DNA from: Pelagibaculum spongiae
Lineage (GTDB): Bacteria > Pseudomonadota > Gammaproteobacteria > Enterobacterales > Pelagibaculaceae
Assembly: GCF_003097315.1 (NCBI RefSeq)
Contig: NZ_QDDL01000001.1
Location: 682,001 to 746,000 of the forward strand
Direction of reading: 5' to 3'
DNA length: 64,000 nucleotides
Within the stretch, counting starts at the first letter, position 1, and the number at the start of each line of letters is the position of its first letter. The translations under genes and the position numbers were made by a program. Of the stretch, positions 36,690 to 46,741 are shown piece after piece. The notes below the pieces were generated by a model. The model did no database searches and was not told the DNA's origin. It saw only the letters and a list, made by a program, of their open reading frames with translations.

Positions 36690-37958
36690 TTAGTAGCTAT
36701 GTGCGCCGTGAGAGCCCAAACTCATGGTGTATTGCAACATGATTTGGTCGTCTTTCTCACCGTGGCCGTTTTCCAGCTTGCTATATTGCAGGCGCAAGCG
36801 AGAGAAATGACTTGGTGCATAATCAACCATCACACTGGATCGATTCGGCTTACCTTCCGCGCCTAAACCAGATTCTTCAAGAAACTCATCCTGATCCACG
36901 CCGTTATCTACAAAACTGCTAATTTTGTTATCTGCTTCAATAGCGTCGTAACGGGCACCTACTCGCCAAGATGGCATGAATTGGTAAATCGCCTGTACGT
37001 AATAACCGCTTTGCTCGCCATCATATGCTGCTTCAGCGCTATTACTGTCTTCAGTAAATTCAGCATCGGCTTTTTCATTGCGAATCAAATATTCGGCCTG
37101 CAGTTTGAAGTTACGCTGCTTGCCATTGCCGTTTGGTGCCCATTTATAAACAAAATCGATACCGCTAACATCTACTTCACCGTTTAACAGCTCGTTATCT
37201 GCTTCAGGTGCTTCTTCGCCGCCGTGATGATGACCGCCACCGGCTTCCCGAACATCGAATTTTGACTGGTAATAACTGGCACCCAATTGCCAGCTTGAGC
37301 TGACACCGAAATCACCGCCGGTTTTTGCAAACAATGTGCGGCCTTTATTGTTATCGGCATTTTCACCTGATGGGTATTCTGAGCCCGAGGTCACTTCAGC
37401 ACCCAATAACAAATAGAAGTCGGTAGGTGCTAACCAACGCAGTTGAACTCCGGTGTCCTTTAAATGACCACCAAACAGCGCATCATAAACCAATGGAGTA
37501 TCAGCAAAATCATGTGCATGGTCATGAATACCGTTCAGATAACCAAAACCGGAAAAAAACTGACCGCCTTTAATGGTTAAACCAGAACCCAGACCCAGAG
37601 TCTCGATATAGGCTTCTTCCAACTCAATTTCTGTTTCGCCATTACTATAAATAATCGCAGTATTGAGTGAGCCGTAAAAACGATCATCAATATTGGCAGA
37701 AATAGTTAACTCATTGTGGCCAGTGGAAAAACCTTTTTCTGGCAGACCCGCTTCACCACCTAATTGAAAACCAGGTAACTCCAACTCTGTCTGATCAAGG
37801 TCGGTATAGCGCGCATCCAGAATAAGACTGATCGCAGGATTAAACTGATTGCTGCTGATTTTTCCATCAGCAGCCAATGCTGATGAAGCCAAAGTTGCAG
37901 TTCCCAGAGCAGCAACCAATAGTGAATATGACCGGTATTTCACAAACATCTCCTTCAA
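36690..37958 (-). CDS. outer-membrane beta-barrel protein of the zinc operon
   Basis: 422 residues. Signal peptide ending SSALAADG; the rest is alternating aromatic/hydrophobic strands ending in a C-terminal Tyr. A loop with GGGHHHGGEE could bind metal. It lacks a TonB box or plug that I can see, so it is a porin-like barrel rather than a classical TonB receptor. Being first in the operon behind a Zur box suggests zinc entry across the outer membrane in starvation. Family not identified. Confidence 0.7.
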   Translation of the reverse strand: MKEMFVKYRSYSLLVAALGTATLASSALAADGKISSNQFNPAISLILDARYTDLDQTELELPGFQLGGEAGLPEKGFSTGHNELTISANIDDRFYGSLNTAIIYSNGETEIELEEAYIETLGLGSGLTIKGGQFFSGFGYLNGIHDHAHDFADTPLVYDALFGGHLKDTGVQLRWLAPTDFYLLLGAEVTSGSEYPSGENADNNKGRTLFAKTGGDFGVSSSWQLGASYYQSKFDVREAGGGHHHGGEEAPEADNELLNGEVDVSGIDFVYKWAPNGNGKQRNFKLQAEYLIRNEKADAEFTEDSNSAEAAYDGEQSGYYVQAIYQFMPSWRVGARYDAIEADNKISSFVDNGVDQDEFLEESGLGAEGKPNRSSVMVDYAPSHFSRLRLQYSKLENGHGEKDDQIMLQYTMSLGSHGAHSY

Positions 37959-38467
37959 AAAATGAACACTAATCTAAATTTACTGACAATTAATCAAACG
38001 AAGAACTAAGCACATTCCTCCCGAAACTATTCGGGATAACCTGTAATGACTTCTGGTTTAAAAAGGGCTCAATCAGCCGATCTGAAAAACAGATCTATTG
38101 AGAGGGTTCTGAGCTTTGATACCAACTGTTATAATATAACATCACAAAACCAACTAAGGTCAAGCGATAAAAAATAACAATTCAGATCGATGGCATTCAT
38201 TTGAAAGAAAATCCGGCTAGGATGGCTAGTTCAGTGACTTGCACCACTGATCGCTATGCAGCTATCTCCGAACGGAAACAATTGACGCTGAAATTGACAG
38301 CCAGTCACATGCTCACTAGCTTGAACTGGTATACCGGTTGATAGTGCTGACTGATAGAATCTTCAGCTCGGTAACTTCAACGAGAAAGCCTTTACCCGAT
38401 TTTGGGCCATTGCTAGCAGCCGCTACAGAGAAGCCCACTTCCGTTTATTTGATAAAAAAGACAATAC
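37959..38467. other. divergent intergenic region with the Zur site
   Basis: Holds the promoter region of the zinc operon (minus) and of the hydrolase gene (plus). Besides the Zur-type palindrome at 38127 there is a near-perfect 16-base palindrome AACTGGTATACCGGTT at 38324-38339, a candidate operator for the plus-strand gene. Nothing else coding was found. Confidence 0.5.
38127..38141 (-). promoter_or_regulatory. Zur box
   Basis: TGTTATAATATAACA is a perfect 7-1-7 palindrome matching the gammaproteobacterial Zur consensus (TGTTATA-N-TATAACA). It is about 170 bases upstream of the outer-membrane gene start, so it likely represses the zinc operon when zinc is sufficient. Confidence 0.85.
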
Positions 38468-40081
38468 ATGATGCTATTTCGCCGCCTTACGCTTAAAAGA
38501 GCCAAAAATGTTAGTCAAAATTTTTTAAAAAAAACCTTTGGCACTTTGCTTGTTCTGACTTTACTCATGTCACATGTGCTTTATTCCACAACTGCCTCTG
38601 CAACCGGGCAAACATCAGCCGACCTGCCTAACTTGCAAGACTGCTTTCTTGATGGCTTAACTGAAAAAGCCCAATGCGGAAAAATTTCAGTGCCAGAGAA
38701 CTATCAAAAACCCGATGGCAAAAGAATCGATATCTACTTTGCTCGGATTCCTGCGATCAAAAACATTCCGGGCAACGCACCTTTATTAGCAATAGCGGGC
38801 GGACCTGGGCAGTCGGCAATTGATAGTGCTCGGATATTTTCTCAGGTTTTTTATCGCACTCGTCAAGATCGTGATTTGATATTAATTGATCAGCGCGGCA
38901 CCGGCCGGTCGAATTTATTGCAGTGCGAAGATCAAAATAAACGCGATCTTTCAATTAACGATCAGCTACTCGATATCGCCCAGCTAGCCAAAGAATGTTT
39001 GCAACAATTATCTAAAGAATCTGATGTTGCTCAATACGGTAGTTTGACTGCATTAAAAGATCTGGAATACGTCAGGAAACATCTACAAATTGAACAATGG
39101 CATTTATATGGTATTTCTTACGGTACTCGCATGGCGCAGCTTTACATGCGGCTTTACCCTCAATCATTAGTCACCGTCACTTTAGATGGTGTGGTACCGA
39201 TGCAACATTCGGTTATCACCATCGGCAGTGCCATTAATCGTGCATTTACACAGCTAATGGACGATTGTAGCAATAATCAAGATTGCCAAAACAGCTACCC
39301 TAATCTGCAACAGCAGCTGACTCAATTAACCGAACAGCTCGCAGAAAACCCGATCAAGATTCAGGTTAATGACCCAATCACCGCCGAGCCCAAGCAATTT
39401 TTAATTACTCAAAACAAACTACTCGGCAGCTTACGCATGGCGATGTACACCCCCAGTATTCGCACCATGATCCCTTTAATTATTGACCATGCCGCCAAAG
39501 GAAATTATCAGCCATTGCTCGGGCTTTATGGCAGTTCGGGTGGCGCATCAGGTAACAATGGTATTGCTCTGGGCATGCATATGGCAGTTGCCTGTGGCGA
39601 AGATTTTTATCGGTTAGATCCCAAGCAAGCAGAAAAATTAAAACAAAGCTCAGCTATTGCCGCAGAAACGGTGAAATTATTTACCATCGCTTGCCCAATA
39701 TGGAATATCCCAGCAGTGGGTAAAGGTTTTTCACAACCGATAGAAAGTGAGATTCCAACACTTTTATTATCGGGTAATCTCGATCCAGCCACACCGCCAT
39801 CATGGGGAGAAATGGCTAAAGTTCGATTGAAAAACAACCGTCATTTTATTGCACCCTACGCCACTCACGGCGTGGCATTTCAAAGTTGCGCAGCTAATTT
39901 AATCGAACAAATGATCGAAGAAAAATCAGTTGAAAACCTCGATGACAGTTGTTTGAAAAAAGATACCCGACGGGATTTCTTTTTAAATGCAAATGGCCGT
40001 AGCAGCAAACAGTTAGTTGATAGCAAGCCTGATCAGAAAGCGCAAAACCAAACCAGCCAAGGAGCCACCACCAATGATTAA
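38468..40081 (+). CDS. exported alpha/beta-hydrolase, tripeptidyl/proline aminopeptidase-like (TAP-like C-terminus)
   Basis: 537 residues, with an N-terminal signal peptide (TTASATG region). Motifs: AGGPGQS oxyanion-type loop, DQRGTGRS, nucleophile elbow GISYG (Ser), SGNLDPATPP (Asp) and THGV (His). These are the proline iminopeptidase/TAP-like layout; typically secreted or periplasmic peptidases cleave N-terminal residues. The C-terminal 40 residues are Gln/Lys-rich. The stop overlaps the ABC ATPase start by 8 bases, so it is translated with the exporter. Confidence 0.82.
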   Translation: MMLFRRLTLKRAKNVSQNFLKKTFGTLLVLTLLMSHVLYSTTASATGQTSADLPNLQDCFLDGLTEKAQCGKISVPENYQKPDGKRIDIYFARIPAIKNIPGNAPLLAIAGGPGQSAIDSARIFSQVFYRTRQDRDLILIDQRGTGRSNLLQCEDQNKRDLSINDQLLDIAQLAKECLQQLSKESDVAQYGSLTALKDLEYVRKHLQIEQWHLYGISYGTRMAQLYMRLYPQSLVTVTLDGVVPMQHSVITIGSAINRAFTQLMDDCSNNQDCQNSYPNLQQQLTQLTEQLAENPIKIQVNDPITAEPKQFLITQNKLLGSLRMAMYTPSIRTMIPLIIDHAAKGNYQPLLGLYGSSGGASGNNGIALGMHMAVACGEDFYRLDPKQAEKLKQSSAIAAETVKLFTIACPIWNIPAVGKGFSQPIESEIPTLLLSGNLDPATPPSWGEMAKVRLKNNRHFIAPYATHGVAFQSCAANLIEQMIEEKSVENLDDSCLKKDTRRDFFLNANGRSSKQLVDSKPDQKAQNQTSQGATTND

Positions 40082-40808
40082 AGTCGAACACCTAACTAAA
40101 ACCATTGGTGATGTTAATGCACTGCAAGATTTTTCATTTAGCGCAGAAAATGGACAAATCACTGGCTTACTCGGTCCCAATGGCGCAGGTAAAACAACTG
40201 CCCTGCGCAGTGTTTTTGGCATGTTAAAACCAGACCATGGCGATGCCATTATTGACGGTTTTAGTATTCTCCAAAACCCCATGCAAGCCCGACAGCAATT
40301 AGGGTTGTTCCCCGACCCTTTTGGCTTATATGAACGATTAACGCCACGGGAATATATTGAATATTTCGCCCAATTAAATGGCATGAATAAAACTACTGCC
40401 AAACAAGCGACCCAGCAAGTGCTGGAGTTGATGAAGATGCAGGAAATTGCTGATCGGCGCTGCAAAGGCTTTTCACAGGGCCAACGAATGAAAACCGCCT
40501 TGGCCCAAGCCATTGTTCATAAACCTAACAACATTGTGTTGGATGAGCCGACCCGCGGACTGGATGTAATGAGCACCAAAATGCTGCGCAACACTTTAAA
40601 TCAATTAAAACACCAAGGTCACTGCATCCTCTTTTCCAGCCATGTGATGCATGAAGTCTCGGCGTTATGCGATAAGGTCATCGTCATGAACAAAGGCAAA
40701 TTAATTGCCCAAGGCTCTCCAGATGAATTGTGCCAAATGACTAATCAGAGTTGCTTGGAAGATGCATTCTTCAAACTCACTGGCACCGATGAGGGAATCG
40801 CAGCATGA
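40074..40808 (+). CDS. ABC transporter ATP-binding protein, NatA-like
   Basis: About 244 residues from ATG 40074, preceded by AAGGAGCCACCACCA; the frame extends to 40017 but only inside the hydrolase gene. Walker A LLGPNGAGKTT, signature FSQGQRM and Walker B NNIVLDEPTRGLDV are intact. The short signature region with an Arg/Gly helix and ABC-2 partner fit the NatA or multidrug-type subfamily. Overlaps the permease start by 4 bases. Confidence 0.88.
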   Translation: MIKVEHLTKTIGDVNALQDFSFSAENGQITGLLGPNGAGKTTALRSVFGMLKPDHGDAIIDGFSILQNPMQARQQLGLFPDPFGLYERLTPREYIEYFAQLNGMNKTTAKQATQQVLELMKMQEIADRRCKGFSQGQRMKTALAQAIVHKPNNIVLDEPTRGLDVMSTKMLRNTLNQLKHQGHCILFSSHVMHEVSALCDKVIVMNKGKLIAQGSPDELCQMTNQSCLEDAFFKLTGTDEGIAA

Positions 40809-42010
40809 CAGACAATCTTTCTGAAAAAGCGCCAGCCTCTGTGATTCGAGCCAAAGCTTCTAATAAGCAACTACTGCAGCAAACCTGGATTATTATTTTA
40901 AAAGAGCTGCGTGATGCGTTGCGAGATCGGCGCTCAATAGCAGCCGGTATGATCTATGCGATGATTACCCCCATCGCTTCTAGCTTGATTTTTATGTTGA
41001 TGATTAGCAACTTGTCACAACAAAAAACCATTGAAATTGAAATTCAAGGCCAGAAATACGCACAAGATTTAGTGCGACAACTTTCTGCAACAGGGATTGT
41101 TCATCAGCAAGACCCTGAAAAACGATTGGCGATTACTTTACAAATTTCAGAAGAGTTTCCGCAGTCGATGGCCGAAGGGTTACCTGCCGAAGTCACTTTA
41201 ATTACTAATCGCTCGGAGCAAACACTGCAGCAACCGTTTAATCAAATTAAACAACAAATAGACCAATACTCTGCTGAGATTGCATCTCTTAGACTGATCG
41301 CACGGGGAATCAACCCCCAAGTCAGCCGGCCAATTCAAGTAAATGTACAAGATATGGCCACCAGAGAATCTAGAGCCGGAGTGATATTGGGCGGAATTTT
41401 ATTGGCGATTACCCTTTCGCTATTTATTTCTGGTTTGAACGTAGCAATTGATACTAGCGCCGGAGAAAGAGAGCGTAATTCATTAGCCTTACTACTTTGT
41501 CAGCCAGTTAAACCTGCACAAATTATCGCGGCAAAAACAGCAGTGGTTTCTATTTTCTCAATGCTCGGGCTGATATTAACCGTTATCGTCGCAATGATCT
41601 GCTTTAGTTATGTGCCTTGGCACGAGCTAGGATTCACCTTAAACCTGACCAGCAGCACCGGGTTATTTATTGTTTTAATAGGTATTCCCATCGCATTTCT
41701 AGCTACTAGCATGCAGTTGTTTTTCTCATTTTTTGCCAAGTCATTTAAAGAAGCCCAGTCTTATATGACGATTATTTTATTCCTGCCAATGGCATTAATC
41801 ATGGCTTCCAGCTTTGATGTCATGCCGGAAGTGCTGCGTTGGTTACCGCTATCTGGTCAGCAACAAGCAATCACTCAGGTGATTAAGGGGCAAGCATTGC
41901 CTTGGCTACAAATTATTCTTACCAGTATTCTGACTCTGTTTACAGCCTTTTGCTTTAGCGCGGCGACTAGCCGTTTTCTGAAAAGTGAAAAAGTGGTGTT
42001 TGGGTTGTAA
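40805..42010 (+). CDS. ABC-2 type permease, NatB-like
   Basis: 401 residues. One N-terminal membrane segment (about 45-65), a large periplasmic domain, then five segments in the C-terminal half, the NatB/ABC-2 layout. STSAGERERNSLALLLCQPV is close to the conserved coupling region of NatB, where it exports Na+. The operon (peptidase, ATPase, permease) suggests a stress-linked exporter. Substrate unproven. Confidence 0.82.
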   Translation: MTDNLSEKAPASVIRAKASNKQLLQQTWIIILKELRDALRDRRSIAAGMIYAMITPIASSLIFMLMISNLSQQKTIEIEIQGQKYAQDLVRQLSATGIVHQQDPEKRLAITLQISEEFPQSMAEGLPAEVTLITNRSEQTLQQPFNQIKQQIDQYSAEIASLRLIARGINPQVSRPIQVNVQDMATRESRAGVILGGILLAITLSLFISGLNVAIDTSAGERERNSLALLLCQPVKPAQIIAAKTAVVSIFSMLGLILTVIVAMICFSYVPWHELGFTLNLTSSTGLFIVLIGIPIAFLATSMQLFFSFFAKSFKEAQSYMTIILFLPMALIMASSFDVMPEVLRWLPLSGQQQAITQVIKGQALPWLQIILTSILTLFTAFCFSAATSRFLKSEKVVFGL

Positions 42011-42027
42011 ATCCCTTCAGTCTGAGC

Positions 42028-42072
42028 AAAAAAAACCGCAGCAAACGATTGCTGGTTTGCTGCGGTTTTTTT
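42028..42072. terminator. bidirectional intrinsic terminator
   Basis: AAAAACCGCAGCAAAC / GTTTGCTGCGGTTTTT, a 16-base perfect stem with an 8-base loop, A-run before and T-run after. Serves the ABC permease (+) and the convergent DUF945 gene (-). Confidence 0.9.
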
Positions 42073-42078
42073 AATGAT

Positions 42079-43506
42079 TTACCCCGGAAATGGTAAATCC
42101 ACACCATTCACTTTCAACGCACCATCTTTGAAATTAGCATCTACCTTGTACTGTTCACCTGCCAAGGTTTCTACACCAAATTGGCCTAGCTGTGAAAGTA
42201 CTTGGCTAGCCGGAGGCATATCACCCAACGCTTTTGGAATCGCAATGTTCAGTGATGCTTCAAAAGCCTTGATTAATTGCTGCTTATTGAATGCCATCGC
42301 TGGGGTAATCTTTGGCACCAATACTTGTGCTGACGCATCAATTTGCCCGGTGGAGGTCATTAAACTCAATTCACTAATATCCAGCTGCAAGTTAGAGAAG
42401 AACTCTGGCAATTTAGTTAACAAAATACCATTCAGCTTTTGAATGTCGGGCTGAGCTTTACCATTATTGACATTAATTGCATCTTGAATTGCGGTGGCTA
42501 ATTCTTGAGTCAACTTGCTATTAATTTTTGAAATACTGCTATCAATTTTTAATGGACCAACACTCGGTAATGGCGCCATGGTTGCAGATTTCACATCACC
42601 TGAAAGGGATAATTTTAGATCAGTCGCATTTTCTTTCAAAAATGCAGACTTCATATTAAAGCCCTGAAGGTCAATGTTCTGCGATGCAACATATGGGCTA
42701 TTTTGCTCTAAGTGCATTGCATCCATCACATAAGAAACATCGCCCAGCCAAATGCTATCGGCATTGGTTGGATCCAACCGGTGCTGGCTTTGCTTAAGAG
42801 TTAAGCCTTGCAATGAAAATTTATGCGCCTTCTGCTCAATATCATGCTCGGATGCTTCGGCAGAGAATTCGATTTTTGGAAATGATGCTCTACTGGTCAT
42901 TTCACTAAAGTCTTTATTAGACTCAACCACAATAGAAATTGGGTCGCTATTAAACAAGAAAGGAATCTCACCTGATGCTCGATCATCAGCAGCGACAATC
43001 GCTTGCCAAGCAGGTGCATCAAAAGTAACTGACGGTACTGCCAGTTCTGCTCTAATTGACTGGTCTAGCCCTAGATCAACAGTAAAGGTAAGCGGTGCTT
43101 TTTCACCAAAAATTGGCTTTAAGGCTTTTTGCTGTAATTCATCATTCCAAACCGGGTAAATCACTGCACGGCTCAGACCTGTACTGATACCTTGCTCAGA
43201 AAAAATCACCGGGCCGTGGTAAACCTGACCTTCAAATTCAACAATCATCTCACCCTGTTCATTAGCACCAGCTGGCTGAGCTAACTTTTTAAACTGCGGG
43301 TCAGCCTTGGATAAATCCAGCTGCAACTTTACAGTTGATGAGCTATAGCCGCGTTGATAATCAACCAGCTTGACATCTATACCGTATTTAGCGGCATCCA
43401 ACTGATTGATTTGAGTATATTGTTTTTCAATCTGCATTCCTGCAACAAACGGTGCAGCGCCTGCTAATACGCCTACAGCCAGCAAACCACCAATGACCTT
43501 CTTCAT
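42079..43506 (-). CDS. DUF945 (YdgA-like) family protein
   Basis: 475 residues. N-terminal signal/anchor (MKKVIGGLLAVGVLAGAAPFVAG) then an extended beta-rich body with YQRGYSSSTV, the family signature region following the anchor. Proteins of this type are inner-membrane-anchored periplasmic proteins of unknown function. It ends 7 bases after the shared terminator. AGGGATGAAGTCAA precedes the ATG. No close operon partner is visible. Confidence 0.75.
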   Translation of the reverse strand: MKKVIGGLLAVGVLAGAAPFVAGMQIEKQYTQINQLDAAKYGIDVKLVDYQRGYSSSTVKLQLDLSKADPQFKKLAQPAGANEQGEMIVEFEGQVYHGPVIFSEQGISTGLSRAVIYPVWNDELQQKALKPIFGEKAPLTFTVDLGLDQSIRAELAVPSVTFDAPAWQAIVAADDRASGEIPFLFNSDPISIVVESNKDFSEMTSRASFPKIEFSAEASEHDIEQKAHKFSLQGLTLKQSQHRLDPTNADSIWLGDVSYVMDAMHLEQNSPYVASQNIDLQGFNMKSAFLKENATDLKLSLSGDVKSATMAPLPSVGPLKIDSSISKINSKLTQELATAIQDAINVNNGKAQPDIQKLNGILLTKLPEFFSNLQLDISELSLMTSTGQIDASAQVLVPKITPAMAFNKQQLIKAFEASLNIAIPKALGDMPPASQVLSQLGQFGVETLAGEQYKVDANFKDGALKVNGVDLPFPG

Positions 43507-43614
43507 TTGACTTCATCCCTGGGGAAATTAACAGCCGCTATTACAGCATGAAATTACTAGATTCGGCCAGCAAGCAAGATGTTTTTTCATCAAGCATCAC
43601 TGCTATTTAACTCG

Positions 43615-44901
43615 TTATCGAGCGGCCGATATCAAAATATTACGCGGCGTAAGCGCTTTATAACAAAAGATACTCAATGAAACATGGTAGCCATTTTGTT
43701 CAAGATACAAGCATCGATCTAATACCAACCAAAGCTCCAGTGGCCGGCGAAACAATCTGCGCACCAACTCTAGCCGCTCAATTTGCCCAAATTTGTTCTG
43801 GCCCACTTCCAGCCAATGTTGATAATCAATTTTGTCATCCAGCGGAAGCTGCTTTAACTGAGATAAGTGCTGGCAAAATGAAGTAAATCCATTGGCCAAT
43901 AACTTAGGACTTAATGATGGTACCGGCAAATATTGGTCTATACCACGCTGCTGGCGTTGCAAGGCATCAAATGCTAACCGCCATTGATTTAATTGCCGCC
44001 GCTGTCGGTCAACCCTAGTCGGTGCAGTAACGGTTTCCAGCACTGCCAGTTTTAAATCATCACGACTTAATAGCAGCGAAGACTTTTTGGCCAGTTTTGA
44101 TAACGGCTGGTAATTGTCACTTTTAATTAAATGATAACAACAGGGAGAAAATGTGATTTTATTAATTTCACATGCAACAGACTGCTGAATTAACTGGGTA
44201 TGCAAATCGCCACAGGCATGCAGAGCGACTATATGGCTAGGGTGGCTAGGAGAAGGAGTAGAGCCAACAGGAACAGAAGAAACAACCGGTAAATTATCTC
44301 TCTTCAGATATTTAACCACGCTATCTTGCAATACATCTTGCTGATGAATTTTCACTGGCAACTGATGTTTTTTAGATAGGCAATTGCCCTTTTCACATAA
44401 CTGCTGATTATATTCCAAGCCATTAACCGGTTGTTTAAAATGGCTAGCAATCGCCCGCGACAAATGCCCTTTACCACAACACCAATCCACAATAGCGGAT
44501 GCGTCAGCCGTTACTTGCTGTTTCGGATTGTTTAAAGCAGCGGTAAATTGACTAATTTGTTGCCATTTTCTACCAGGGATTCCAGTAGCCAAAAATGGCG
44601 ATAGCTGCAGTGGTTGTTTTTCTGCTAATGGCAACTGACAAATAGCCAGCAGCTCTGGTGCCCAGGGCAGCCATTGGCTCAACCACTGCGCTAACTGGTT
44701 TGAATCGGCAGCCAATTGAGCCAACAATTGATCATCTAATTCTAACAATGCTCGAGACAACTGAGGATTTTGAGATTGCCAATCGATCCGACCTTCGGGA
44801 AAAGGATTGCTTCGCCAAAACAGCTGCTGCTGATCTAACAATCTATCTAACGACTGAAATTGCGCGACATAAGATGGGTTGGATGAAAAAAAAGAGCTCA
44901 A
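43615..44901 (-). CDS. SAM-dependent methyltransferase (METTL25-like)
   Basis: 428 residues. The SAM motif VDWCCGKGHLSRAI is in the middle, followed by NGLEYNQQLC. ALHACGDLHTQLI and TFSPCCYHLI are the CCYH-type signature shared with METTL25-like methyltransferases. The N-terminal 130 residues are a helical domain with many Leu/Gln residues. Substrate unknown; a protein or RNA target is suggested by the family. Ends 109 bases before the DUF945 start on the same strand. Confidence 0.78.
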   Translation of the reverse strand: MSSFFSSNPSYVAQFQSLDRLLDQQQLFWRSNPFPEGRIDWQSQNPQLSRALLELDDQLLAQLAADSNQLAQWLSQWLPWAPELLAICQLPLAEKQPLQLSPFLATGIPGRKWQQISQFTAALNNPKQQVTADASAIVDWCCGKGHLSRAIASHFKQPVNGLEYNQQLCEKGNCLSKKHQLPVKIHQQDVLQDSVVKYLKRDNLPVVSSVPVGSTPSPSHPSHIVALHACGDLHTQLIQQSVACEINKITFSPCCYHLIKSDNYQPLSKLAKKSSLLLSRDDLKLAVLETVTAPTRVDRQRRQLNQWRLAFDALQRQQRGIDQYLPVPSLSPKLLANGFTSFCQHLSQLKQLPLDDKIDYQHWLEVGQNKFGQIERLELVRRLFRRPLELWLVLDRCLYLEQNGYHVSLSIFCYKALTPRNILISAAR

Positions 44902-46052
44902 AACAAATCTGCAAAAGACTACCTAAAAAATAATAATACCGGGTTATTTTAGGCTTTGCATGAAATGTGTGATGACGCTGTTGAAAAATACTGCTGAGGG
45001 GCTTCTGCCCTTCTCCACAACTTACAAACAACCAAATAGTTCTTGCCACCAATTACCAAGCTGTCGTTACTAGTCAACCAAGCTGACCGGTCAATTCATG
45101 GCATAACCTCAGATTGCTAACCGTGCGCTCTAAGATCTATCACCCTGATTGGGAGAACTTAGAGCAAACCAGCCAATCAAAAACACGACCATCAGTCAAC
45201 GATCCCAAGGCAATCAAGTTAGCTATCAATCAAAGCCAACACTCACCTTAAACCTTCCGACTGATTTCGGATAATGCACACCCAAGCGAAAACGGGACCA
45301 TCCCAAACAACAGTAACCAGAAAATTACTGGCTCTGTAATTTGAAGGACACAATAAAGTTGGCCCAATTAAGAGTATGTAAAAACACATCGAAATAAGTA
45401 AAAAAATAAGGCGTAAAAAACTAATCATCACAAAATTCAAAAAAACTGGTGATTTGAAACAACCAGTATTTGAATCGTTATAAATTTATAACAAAACTAT
45501 AAAACGCATTAAATCTTAAGGTATCTGCCGTCAACCACAGTTAAAATACAGGACAAGCAACAGGTAAACTATACAATAATCAATTTGTTACGCTTGTATT
45601 TTTTAGCGCTTATTCTGTAAAATATCATCCTCTAAAAATCGATTAATCAAATTACAACCCACAGCCACTGACCAGAGTCAAGGTAATTGTGGTTGTTGAC
45701 TGACGTGTCTTTTAATCCTTTTATATTCATTTAAAAAACCGACCGACTGCAATAGGCCATAAAAAACACCATGAAAACAGATAACTAAAGCTCACCGACC
45801 ATCAATAAAGCGTCATTTTCAAATTACTTCGGTTAACTTTTTTATCTATTTATGTTTAAATGTTTTCTTTATATGCTTGATTATTTCCGCTGACATTCTT
45901 GCAGCAACTGCTGCTTGTCAGATATAAGCCTTTCAATTTACACAAACTTATTTAGCTATAGCGATCAGAAAACCGGCTTCGCACTATCAGAAAATGTAGC
46001 AATTTCCATATGATATCCGGTCATTTTTTCTCGTAAGCACTGAAATAATCTC
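44902..46052. other. 1.15-kb intergenic region, no gene found
   Basis: AT-rich. An inverted repeat GCTCTAAGATCT / AGAACTTAGAGC (45127-45165, one mismatch) could form a hairpin. A short hairpin AGGGGC / GCCCTT is near 44997-45012. No reading frame with ribosome-binding site and natural composition was found on either strand, and no tRNA. It presumably holds the promoters for the choline/betaine operon. Confidence 0.6.
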
Positions 46053-46730
46053 TTGCCAGAAAAGGAGATTCCCCTGGAAACGCTCAGTTTTCTAACGGAC
46101 AATTTCAGCCAGATTTTATCCTTGGCATTGGAACACACTCTGTTAGTAAGCGTGGCTGTTGGACTAGCCATTTTAACCGGTGTACCAATAGGTATTGCCA
46201 TCACTCAAAGCCAAAGGGCTGCCGACAGCGTTCTCTACATTGCTTCGGTAATCATCACCATCCCTTCTATCGCTCTGTTTGGCTTAATGATTCCCGTTCT
46301 CTCTCTGATCGGCCAAGGCATTGGTTATTTGCCTGCAATAATCGCGGTACTGCTCTACTCTCAACTACCGATTATTCGCAATACCTACACTGCAATTAAC
46401 AATGTAGATCCTGCACTTAGAGAAGCTGCCCGTGGTATTGGCATGACGGCAATGCAGCGATTGAGAATGGTCGAAATCCCCTTAGCAATACCGGTAATTA
46501 TGGCCGGCGTTCGCACCGCAGTTGTTATGAATATCGGTGTGATGGCGATCGCTGCCTATATCGGTGCTGGTGGTTTAGGCACCTTGATTCAAAGAGGCAT
46601 CTCACAATCCGACCCACGCCAACTATTAATTGGTGCAATTAGCGTCAGCTTACTGGCCGTTGTCGCCGACTTTGCCCTATTGTGGCTGCAAAAACGCTTA
46701 ACCCCTAAAGGCATGGCAGCTCAGAGCTAA
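46053..46730 (+). CDS. ABC permease, OpuC/YehW-like choline/betaine system
   Basis: 225 residues from the TTG at 46053, or 218 if the CTG at 46074 is used. The CTG lies six bases after a GGAG, the only good Shine-Dalgarno here; the TTG has none. About six membrane segments with the EAARGIGMT coupling motif in the middle. Imports quaternary ammonium osmoprotectants with the ATPase and second permease that follow, 11 bases downstream. Confidence 0.85.
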   Translation: MPEKEIPLETLSFLTDNFSQILSLALEHTLLVSVAVGLAILTGVPIGIAITQSQRAADSVLYIASVIITIPSIALFGLMIPVLSLIGQGIGYLPAIIAVLLYSQLPIIRNTYTAINNVDPALREAARGIGMTAMQRLRMVEIPLAIPVIMAGVRTAVVMNIGVMAIAAYIGAGGLGTLIQRGISQSDPRQLLIGAISVSLLAVVADFALLWLQKRLTPKGMAAQS

Positions 46731-46741
46731 GGAGAGCAAAG

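Noticed and set aside
45243-45440. 65-residue hydrophobic minus-strand frame in the long gap
   Set aside because: No ribosome-binding site and an AT-rich context explains the hydrophobic composition.
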